This document shows positions 1-5,689 of a stretch of 5,704 nt of DNA, piece by piece. Numbering within the stretch: position 1 is the stretch's first letter; every line of letters begins with the position of its first letter. The notes beneath the pieces were generated by a model. It was given only the letters and a program-made list of their open reading frames with translations. It made no database searches and was not told the DNA's origin. The position numbers and the translations under genes were made by a program. The stretch comes from Thermus sp. JCM 17653 (GTDB lineage: Bacteria > Deinococcota > Deinococci > Deinococcales > Thermaceae), in the NCBI GenBank assembly GCA_001311585.1, contig BBBN01000112.1, forward strand, positions 1 through 5,704, in the 5' to 3' direction.

Positions 1-182
1 GGCTCGGGGGGCCGGAGGCGTAGCGGGCAAGGGGGCAGGAAGAGCCACCTGGGGCACGGCCACCACCGGCACCTCCCCTCCCCGCGCACGGTGAGCTTGT
101 AATCCGGGGTTTCCAGGGTAAGCTCGCTTACCCCGTGCTCCACCAGGGCCTGTAGGATCTGCTTGAGCTCCTTGGGCGTCAT
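1..182 (-). CDS. accB: Biotin carboxyl carrier protein of acetyl-CoA carboxylase, N-terminal part, frameshifted, runs off the left edge
   Basis: AccB carries the biotin that shuttles carboxyl groups between biotin carboxylase and carboxyltransferase in the first step of fatty acid synthesis, in the cytoplasm. The visible N-terminus (MTPKELKQILQALVEHGVSE, then a stretch ending DYKLTVR at residues 27-33) matches the typical BCCP helix and strand. It should continue into a Pro/Ala-rich linker (VPVVAVPQVALPAPLPATPP), but that linker lies one frame away. One base appears to be missing near 75-87, in a pair of CCCC runs. The biotinyl-lysine domain is outside the window. The ATG at 182 follows a strong Shine-Dalgarno (GAGGAGGA, 193-186). 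It lies 136 bp downstream of efp on the same strand, a common efp-accB order in bacteria. The identification rests on the N-terminus, linker composition and context. Confidence 0.82.
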   Translation of the reverse strand, partial: MTPKELKQILQALVEHGVSELTLETPDYKLTVRGEGRCRWWPCPRWLFLPPCPLRLRPPE

Positions 183-185
183 AGG

Positions 186-193
186 TCCTCCTC
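186..193 (-). promoter_or_regulatory. Shine-Dalgarno for accB
   Basis: On the minus strand GAGGAGGA lies 3 nt before the ATG at 182. It is a strong match to the anti-Shine-Dalgarno and fixes the accB start. A TATGCT hexamer at 208-203 could be a -10 for an accB-specific transcript with a short leader, but I see no matching -35, so readthrough from efp is equally possible. Confidence 0.6.
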
Positions 194-280
194 GTGGCAC
201 CAAGCATACCCGAAGGGCGCCGGGGCCCACACCTTCTTACACACGGTCAAAAAAAACCGTCAGGAAAGAAAGCCCGCGTA

Positions 281-298
281 CCAGGCCCCATAGCCTGG
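281..298 (-). other. Short hairpin downstream of efp, possible weak terminator or processing site
   Basis: CCAGGC (281-286) and GCCTGG (293-298) form a perfect 6-bp stem with a 6-nt loop, 21 nt past the efp stop. On the minus strand it is followed by a GC-rich stretch and then TTTCTTT, so the T tract is not adjacent. It is weak as an intrinsic terminator and may only attenuate readthrough into accB. The rest of the 183-318 gap holds an A8 run flanked by ACGGT/ACCGT and the accB Shine-Dalgarno. Confidence 0.3.
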
Positions 299-318
299 AA
301 CTCTTCCGGGCCACGCCG

Positions 319-872
319 TCAGGCCCGGCCCACGTACTCGCCGGTGCGGGTGTCCACCTTGATGACCTCCCCGGGCTCCACGAAGAGGGGCACCTGGACC
401 ACGGCCCCCGTCTCCAGGGTGGCGGGCTTGGAGCCGCCGGAGACCGTGTCCCCCCGCACCCCGGGAGGGGTGTCCACGATCCTGAGTTCCACCACCGTGG
501 GGGGGAGATCTTCAGGGGCCGGCCCTCGTACATGTCCCCCAGGACGGTCATCCCCTCCTTGAGGAAGCGGGCCGCCTCCACTCGGCTCTTGGGCACGTGG
601 AACTGCTCGTAGGTCTCCAGGTCCATGAAGACCAGGTCCTCGCCGTCAGGGTAAAGGTACTGGAGCTCCCGCGTCTCCACGTAGATGTCCTCGAGCTTCT
701 CCCCGGAGTTGAAGGTGCGCTCCACGGTGGCCCCGGTCTCCAGGTTCTTGAACTTGGCCACCACCTTGGCCCCCCCACGGCCCAGCTTCTGGTGCTGGTA
801 CTCCACGCACTCCCAAAGGCCGCCGTCCATCTTCACCTTGGTGCCAGGGCGGAGATCGGTCACGCTGATCAT
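319..872 (-). CDS. efp: Translation elongation factor P, one frameshift
   Basis: EF-P binds between the ribosomal P and E sites and speeds peptide-bond formation at consecutive prolines. The N-terminal KOW-like domain starts [20 protein letters not shown]. Its tip loop is KLGRGGA with Arg32 where many EF-Ps carry a modified Lys. The central OB domain includes [10 protein letters not shown]. The reading breaks at a C7 run (499-505 on the plus strand); restoring one C rejoins it to a normal C-terminal domain ([20 protein letters not shown], ending TGEYVGRA) with TGA at 321-319. The repaired length is 184 residues, the same as I recall for Thermus thermophilus EF-P. Read unrepaired, the frame continues to 237 with a nonsense arginine/proline-rich tail. 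The start has a good Shine-Dalgarno (GGAGGA, 881-876), and its ATGA overlaps the stop of the preceding gene, implying translational coupling. The break is probably a sequencing error, since efp is otherwise perfectly conserved. Confidence 0.95.
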
Positions 873-1781
873 GCTTCCTCCGGTTGGACTCTTTCCAGGT
901 CCAAAACCTGGGGCTTCAGCCCCAGTTGGTCAATATACCGAACGTAATCCTCTTCCCCAAGCTCCCGCCCGGCCAGGGCCACCAGGAGGGCTTCCATGAC
1001 GTTGGTGCCGAAGCTGCGGCCCTGTAGCCTCGGGGTGGTGGTGATGAGGTACTTCACCCCCCGTTCCCTGAGAAAGGCCACGTCCTCCTCGGTGGTGGTG
1101 TTGGTGAGGACGCTTTTGCCCTGCATCCGGTCAGGCATATACCGCTTGAGGTAGTGCCAGTCCCCGGCCACCAGGTCGGCCCAGAGGTAGTAGCGGCTCC
1201 GCCAGTCCACCACCCGTTCCTCCTGCTTTTTCCCCGTGGGGTAAAGGAGGCCAAAGGGGAGCTGGGTGAAGAGGGGAAGGAGCAGGTAGGCGAGCTTCTG
1301 CAAGAGGGAAAGGGAGTAAAGGGGAATGGGAAGCCCCAGGGCGAAGAGGAAATCCCCATAGAGCACCCGGCCCCCACCTGGTCCAGGGCCTCGGCCAGGC
1401 CGAACCGGTCCACCGCCGAGGGCAGGAGAACCCGGGTGTTCCTCCAGTCAAAGAGGGAGGAGAGGGCCAAGACCGCCTGCCGCTCCAGGGTGTGCTTGAG
1501 GCCCGAGCCATCCACCACCGGCGTCTTCCTGGCGGCCTCCTTGAGCTTCGGGCGTCCCTTATGGTGTAGCGCCGCCCCCCCGCCACCAGGTAAAGGTCAA
1601 TCCCCCCGAGGCCGATGGCCTCCACCTTCCCGTCCAGCTCCCGGATGAGGCAGAGGGCCGCCTGGAAGTCCCCGTCGGTACCCCGCCTCTCCAAGACGAT
1701 CTTCTCCCCCAGGACCTCCACCTCGGCCACGGAGTCGCGGCGGCTTGACCCCAGGGAAACGGAGACCACGCGCTTGGCCAC
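869..1781 (-). CDS. Conserved protein of uncertain function (often labelled quinate 5-dehydrogenase), two frameshifts
   Basis: Restoring one base near 1549 and one in the C-run at 1371-1375 gives a continuous 304-residue protein from the GTG at 1781 to TGA at 871-869. It begins MAKRVVSVSLGSSRRDS, has GLGGIDLYLVAGGRRY around residues 57-72 and VVDGSGLKHTLERQ around 89-102. A long hydrophobic stretch with two prolines spans about 145-182. A threonine-rich C-terminal part contains VLTNTTTEED (225-234) and YLITTTP (245-251). From memory, homologues in Thermus and some Firmicutes carry the name quinate 5-dehydrogenase. I see no clear NAD-binding GxGxxG or known catalytic motif, so I treat that name as unproven. 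It starts 6 nt after the 54-residue membrane gene and ends overlapping efp by 4 nt. The GTG has no Shine-Dalgarno but has TAGAAT at 1795-1790. The two breaks look like sequencing errors. Confidence 0.75.
876..881 (-). promoter_or_regulatory. Shine-Dalgarno for efp inside the upstream gene
   Basis: GGAGGA lies 3 nt before the efp ATG and falls inside the last codons of the conserved upstream gene (Pro-Glu-Glu-Ala-stop). With the ATGA stop/start overlap this supports translation of the two genes from one mRNA. Confidence 0.6.
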
Positions 1782-1787
1782 GAGAGG

Positions 1788-1952
1788 CTATTCTACCCGG
1801 AAGAAGAGGGCGAAAAGCAAAAGCAAGAGGGCCGAGGCGAAGAAGGGCCAAACCCTCTTGGCCCCAAGAAGTTTGGCCAGCACGCCAAAGATCGCCGCCC
1901 CGAAGGCCAGGGCCAGGAAGAGGGCGGGGAGGTTCGCCAAAAAGGCCGCCAT
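1788..1952 (-). CDS. Small two-helix membrane protein, unknown function
   Basis: An intact 54-residue frame runs from ATG 1952 to TAG 1790-1788. The protein starts MAAFLANLPALFLALAFGAA and has two hydrophobic segments, about residues 8-29 and 34-51. They are joined by a short basic turn (K27, K32, R33), predicting a helical hairpin in the inner membrane with the turn in the cytoplasm. I do not recognise a family. It lies 10 nt after the truncated hydrolase and 6 nt before the GTG of the conserved 304-residue gene, so all are likely co-transcribed. AGGGG directly abuts its ATG, closer than an ideal Shine-Dalgarno. Its unbroken frame and strongly hydrophobic composition argue that it is real, although no homology supports it from here. 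Confidence 0.6.
   Translation of the reverse strand: MAAFLANLPALFLALAFGAAIFGVLAKLLGAKRVWPFFASALLLLLFALFFRVE
1790..1795 (-). promoter_or_regulatory. Possible -10 element for the conserved 304-residue gene
   Basis: TAGAAT ends 8 nt before the GTG at 1781, the spacing expected of a leaderless transcript. It sits in the last codons of the membrane-protein gene. The best -35-like sequence, TTGCTT at 1820-1815, is 19 bp away, longer than ideal, so support is weak. Confidence 0.25.
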
Positions 1953-1962
1953 CCCCTAAAGC

Positions 1963-2209
1963 CTAGCGCAAGTGGAGGACCACCACCACCGGGAAAGGCC
2001 CTTTCCCTTTGGGCAGGTTGGCGAAGCCGTGGACCCGGAGGCCGTCCGAGAGGTGGGAGAACTGAACCCGGGTGAAGAAGGGCCTCTCCTCCAGGACCCT
2101 TTCCACGCGAAACCCTCCCTCCCCGTAGGCCCGCGCCCGGAGGTCAGAGGATAAGGACCTGGGCCAGGGCCGGGAGGAGGAGGAAGGGAAGCCAAAGCCC
2201 GAGGCGCAT
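1963..2209 (-). pseudogene. Truncated secreted alpha/beta hydrolase remnant, also frameshifted
   Basis: The start MRLGLWLPFLLLPALAQ is a good Sec signal peptide with likely cleavage after ALA. The frame then hits TGA at 2146-2144. In the adjacent frame it continues SDLRARAYGEGGFRVERVLE and then HGFANLPKGKGPFPVVVVLH, where TAG follows after Leu-Arg (1965-1963). The phrase small-loop-GPFPVVVVLH is the hallmark of secreted alpha/beta hydrolases (prolyl-oligopeptidase or dienelactone-hydrolase-like), where HG normally forms the oxyanion-hole region and over 200 further residues carry the Ser-Asp-His triad. All of that is absent, leaving about 81 residues. The first break needs one base removed or two added, unlike the simple losses elsewhere. 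It starts 9 nt after the ureohydrolase stop in the same operon. An internal deletion, a degraded gene or a misassembly could each explain it; I cannot distinguish them. Confidence 0.6.
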
Positions 2210-2218
2210 GCTCCCAGG

Positions 2219-3098
2219 CTAAATGGGGTCCGCCTCCCGGGAAAGCCAGCCCGCCTGAAGCCCTTTCAGGCCGATGGCGTGGTAGACGAGCTGGGCCGCG
2301 GTCATCTCGGCGTGGAACTGGCCGTTGGGGGAAAGTTCCACGAAGTCCATCCCCACCACCTCCTTCTCGCGGAAGACGGCCTCGAGGAGGTCCACCACCT
2401 GGCGGTAGGAAAGCCCCCCGGGAAGGGGGGTGCCCACGCTGGGCATGAGGGAGGGGTCCAGGGCGTCAAAGTCCAGGCTGATGTAGACCCGCTTCCCCAG
2501 GGCGGAAAGGATCTCCTCCAGGGGAAGCCCTTCCCGGTGGACCCGGTGGGCGGGGAAGAGGGCCACGCCCTTCTTTCGGGCCAGGCGCAGGGAGTCCTGG
2601 TCCATGGCCCGGATCCCCACCTGCACCAGGGGGAAGCCCTCCTGAAGGAGGCGGTAGAAGGGGCTTGCGTGGGAGTAGACCGAGCCCTGCCACTCCGGGT
2701 AGAGGTCGGCGTGGGCGTCCACGTGGAGGAGGGAAAACCCTCCCAAGGCCTCCCGGTGGGCCTGGACCAGGGGGTGGGTGATGGAATGGTCCCCGCCCAA
2801 GGCCACCACCCACTTCCCGCCCGTAGGTGCTTGAGGGCCTCCTCCCGGATCAGGCGGTGGCTTTCCTCGGCCATCCCCGCCACCCAGGGGACGGGCTCGG
2901 CCGCGTGGATCCCCACCTCCTCCGGGGCCACCTCGAGCTCCAGGAGGAAGGGTTCCAGCTCCCGGCTGGCGAGGAGGATGGCCTCGGGGCCCCTCCGGCT
3001 CCCGGGAGGAAGGAGAGGGAAAGGTCGTAGGGCACGGGCAGGACCACCACCCGGGCCTCTTCGTAAGGGGCGTCCCGCTCACCGAAGACCAGGCGCAT
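2219..3098 (-). CDS. Agmatinase/arginase-family ureohydrolase, two frameshifts
   Basis: This family hydrolyses a guanidino group to release urea, using two Mn ions in the cytoplasm. After restoring one base near 2997 and one near 2816-2818 the protein is 293 residues, a normal family length. All metal ligands are visible: GGDHS (H105), DAHAD (D128, H130, D132) and SLDFDALDP (D210, D212). The segment VYSHASPFYR around 141-150 resembles the agmatinase substrate loop more than arginase. Possible substrates are agmatine, N1-aminopropylagmatine (the Thermus polyamine route) or another guanidine; the sequence alone does not decide. The chosen start, MRLVFGERD at 3098, is preceded by a promoter-like pair and by GGAGGG only 1-2 nt upstream. 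It lies 85 nt after the M20 peptidase and 9 nt before the hydrolase remnant. Both breaks look like single-base losses beside G/C runs. Confidence 0.88.
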
Positions 3099-3103
3099 AC
3101 CCT

Positions 3104-3126
3104 CCAAGCCTAAGGCCCGCGCTTGG
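3104..3126. repeat. Inverted repeat over the ureohydrolase promoter
   Basis: CCAAGC (3104-3109) and GCTTGG (3121-3126) are perfect inverted 6-mers separated by 11 bp, overlapping the -10 element and the promoter spacer. The geometry fits a dimeric repressor operator, but a 6-mer pair can occur by chance in such DNA. Confidence 0.25.
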
Positions 3127-3135
3127 GTTTCGCAA
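3107..3135 (-). promoter_or_regulatory. Promoter candidate for the ureohydrolase gene
   Basis: On the minus strand TTGCGA (3135-3130) and TAGGCT (3112-3107) are separated by exactly 17 bp, matching a sigma-A -35/-10 layout. The -10 ends 8 nt before the ATG at 3098, so transcription would begin at or next to the start codon. The GGAGGG between them is too close to the ATG for a typical Shine-Dalgarno. This is the best promoter in the window. Confidence 0.45.
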
Positions 3136-3183
3136 CACGGGGTGCCCAGGTTGGGGCCGTGGGGAGACTTTTTCGGGGAGCCC

Positions 3184-4507
3184 CTAGCGGCCCAGGAAGA
3201 AAAGCTCCAAAAGGCGCAGGATGGCCCGCACCCCCCGTTCAAAGTCCCGGATGCGGATGTGCTCGTTGGGGCTGTGCACCCGGCTTCCCGGGTAGCCCAC
3301 CCCGAGGCCCACCGCCGGGGCCTTAAGGTGGTGGAGGAAAGGGTGCATGGGCCCCGAGCCCGCCATGTTGGGGTAAAGGACGGGCCTCTCCCCGAAGGCT
3401 TCCTCCAGGGCCCTTCGCGCCAGGGTCACGAAGGGGTGGGCGAGGTCGGAGCGGACCGGCTTTTCCCCCTTCTCCAGGACCACCACCTCCACGTCGTGGA
3501 AGCCTGGGCCTCGAGGTGGCGCCGAAGGAGCTCCGGCACCTCCTCCGGGTCCTGGTCCGGCACCAGGCGGAAGTCCAGCTTGGCCCGGGCCTCCGCGGGG
3601 AGGACGGTCTTGGACCCAGGCCCCCCGTACCCCGCGTGGAAGCCGTTGAAGTTGACGCAGGGCTCGGCGTAAAGGCGCTGGTTGAAGTCCAGGTTCCTCG
3701 CCCCGCCCAGGAAGTCCCTCACGCCAAAGGCCTCCTTAAGGGCCTCCGACTCATCCGGGACCTCGGCCAAGACCTCCATCTCCAAAGGGGTGAGGGGGCG
3801 CACCCGGTGGTAGAAGCCCGGGATCAGGACCCTTCCCTCCTCGTCCCGAAGGGAGGCCAGGGCGCGGCCCAAGCGGTAGACGGGGTTTTCCACCACCGCC
3901 CCGTAGGAGGAGTGGAGGTCAAAGGCCGCCGTCCGCACCCTCAGTTCCAAGGCCACGATGCCCTTGAGCCCGGCGTAGAGGTAGGGCCTGTCCTTGGCGT
4001 CCACCCCCCCGGCCTCCCAGAGGACGGCCTCGGCCTGGAGGAGGTCTTGCTTGTCCGCCACGTAGGCCTCGAGGTGGGGGCTACCCACCTCCTCCTCCCC
4101 CTCCACCACGAACTTCACCCGGGGGAGGAAGCCGTGCTTCTTTTGGAAGAGCTTCAGGGCCACCACCCGGGCCACCAACTCCCCCTTGTCGTCGTGGGTA
4201 CCCGGCCCCACCAGGCCCCTTCCCGCTCGGCGAGGACGAAGGGGTCCGTGTCCCAAAGCTCCAAGGGGTCCGGGGGCTGGACGTCGTAGTGGTTGTAGAA
4301 GAGGAGGGTCCTCTCCCCTTCCCCGCCCTCGGCGTAGACCACAGGAGGGCCGTACCCCTCGTGCAGCTCAGGGGTTAGCCCCAGGTCCTCCAGGACCCCG
4401 GCTACCTTCTCCGCCCCCTCCCTTAGCCCCCTTCCCTCGGCGCTCACCGAGGGAATGGCCACCAGCTCCGCAAGGAGCGCCCGCGCCTCCGCAAGAAAGG
4501 CCCCCAT
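3184..4507 (-). CDS. M20-family metallopeptidase (dipeptidase-like), two frameshifts
   Basis: M20 enzymes are di-zinc exopeptidases or dipeptidases that release amino acids from small peptides, probably in the cytoplasm since no signal peptide is seen. Restoring one base near 4201-4203 and one near 3503-3504 gives 441 residues, typical of the family. Motifs in order: FYNHYDVQP (H73, D75), GRGTHDDKGE (bridging D106), EGEEEVGS (catalytic E139, ligand E140), LWEAGG (E165, at the next ligand position), the dimerisation (lid) domain with FDLHSSYGAVVENP, and the C-terminal VHSPNEH with the last metal ligand (H near 412). The overall shape resembles the CNDP/DapE-like dipeptidase branch; substrate is not predictable. 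It is transcribed away from mglB across a 17-bp gap, with no Shine-Dalgarno but a TATGCT 9 nt before the ATG. The breaks look like sequencing errors because every catalytic residue is retained. Confidence 0.88.
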
Positions 4508-4509
4508 GA

Positions 4510-4515
4510 TAGACT
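4510..4515 (+). promoter_or_regulatory. Possible -10 element for the mglBA operon
   Basis: TAGACT ends 9 nt before the mglB ATG (4525), and there is no Shine-Dalgarno in the 17-bp spacer, so a leaderless mRNA is plausible. No convincing -35 is found 16-18 bp upstream, inside the M20 coding region. CATACT directly abutting the ATG is a less suitable alternative. Confidence 0.3.
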
Positions 4516-4516
4516 G

Positions 4517-4522
4517 AGCATA
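4517..4522 (-). promoter_or_regulatory. Possible -10 element for the M20 peptidase gene
   Basis: TATGCT (4522-4517) ends 9 nt before the peptidase ATG at 4507, mirroring the element for mglB on the other strand. No Shine-Dalgarno precedes the ATG. The -35 region would lie inside mglB and shows no strong match. Confidence 0.3.
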
Positions 4523-4524
4523 CT

Positions 4525-5013
4525 ATGGTGGAACCCTCCCTGGTCCTCTACGGGGCCCTCTACGAGGAGGCCCTCCGGGTGCTGGAGGAGACCCTCCGGG
4601 AAACCGGGGCCCGCTACGGCCTTCTGGTGGACCGCAAGGGGTTCGTGCTGGTCCACAAGGAAGCCCTCTGGGCCCCCAAGCCCCCGCCGCTAGACTCCCT
4701 CGCCACCCTGGTGGCGGGCAACGCCGCCGCCACCCAGGCCCTGGCCAAGCTCCTGGGGGAGGCCCGCTTCCAGGAGCAGGTCCTCCAGGGGGAGCGCATG
4801 GGCCTTTACGTGGACGAGGCGGGGGAGCACGCCCTCCTGCTCCTCATCTTTGACGAGAGCGCTCCCCTGGGCAAGGTGAAGCTCTACGGCAAGCGGGCGG
4901 CGGAGGCCCTGGCCCGGTTAGCCGAGGAGGCCCTGGCCCACCCGCCCGAGATCAGCCTGGACACGGAGTACCGCGAAAAGGCCAAGGCCCTCCTGGACGA
5001 CCTCCTGAGCTAG
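4525..5013 (+). CDS. mglB: MglB, roadblock/LC7 GTPase-activating protein of the polarity switch
   Basis: MglB is the GTPase-activating partner of MglA. In the Thermus thermophilus complex an MglB dimer binds one MglA and remodels its active site. The intact 162-residue frame begins [20 protein letters not shown] and shows the roadblock/LC7 pattern. There is an N-terminal amphipathic helix, strands around [17 protein letters not shown] (about 31-47), a long helix rich in Ala with [18 protein letters not shown] (about 63-80), and strands around [20 protein letters not shown] (91-110). A C-terminal charged helix ends in DDLLS. It closely resembles the crystallised Thermus MglB. There is no Shine-Dalgarno; the start is set by similarity and by a possible -10 at 4510-4515. 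mglA begins 1 nt after its stop, so the two are co-transcribed and probably translationally coupled. No frame damage is present. Confidence 0.95.
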   Translation: MVEPSLVLYGALYEEALRVLEETLRETGARYGLLVDRKGFVLVHKEALWAPKPPPLDSLATLVAGNAAATQALAKLLGEARFQEQVLQGERMGLYVDEAGEHALLLLIFDESAPLGKVKLYGKRAAEALARLAEEALAHPPEISLDTEYREKAKALLDDLLS

Positions 5014-5014
5014 C

Positions 5015-5587
<573 letters not shown>

Positions 5588-5605
<18 letters not shown>

Positions 5606-5633
5606 GCACCCCACTACGGCTTTCGCCGCGGCG
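5588..5633. repeat. Cluster of inverted repeats at and after the mglA stop
   Basis: GTGGGG (5588-5593) pairs with CCCCAC (5609-5614) around the palindrome GCTTAAGC (5600-5607) that contains the TAA stop. It is followed by CGGC-TTTC-GCCG (5617-5628) and the perfect 10-bp palindrome CGCCGCGGCG (5624-5633). These could fold in the mRNA 3' end, but no T tract follows, so this is not a classical intrinsic terminator. Confidence 0.3.
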
Positions 5634-5689
5634 GGCCCCCCAAGGGCTTCCCCCGGGGCGTTCCCTTACCCCCACTCCGTACTGCCCTT

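Noticed and set aside
245..256. T8-TTGACC as an accB promoter -35 or a terminator T tract
   Set aside because: No -10 lies 16-18 bp downstream of TTGACC, and no GC-rich stem ends directly before the T run, so neither call is supported.
237..318. Extended C-terminus of EF-P reading to 237
   Set aside because: It is the wrong frame after the C7 slip. The true frame ends at 319 in the conserved TGEYVGRA tail.
2279..3187. Long plus-strand frame (302 codons) opposite the ureohydrolase gene
   Set aside because: It is the antisense shadow of a gene with clear motifs, rich in His, Gly, Val and Pro as expected of G+C-rich complement strands, with no recognisable domain.
75..4203. Programmed ribosomal frameshifting in these genes
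   Set aside because: Nine events in unrelated genes, without a shared slippery site plus downstream structure, are better explained by missing bases in the sequence.
3516..4289. Plus-strand frame (257 codons) opposite the M20 peptidase
   Set aside because: Same antisense artefact; the minus strand carries all M20 catalytic motifs.
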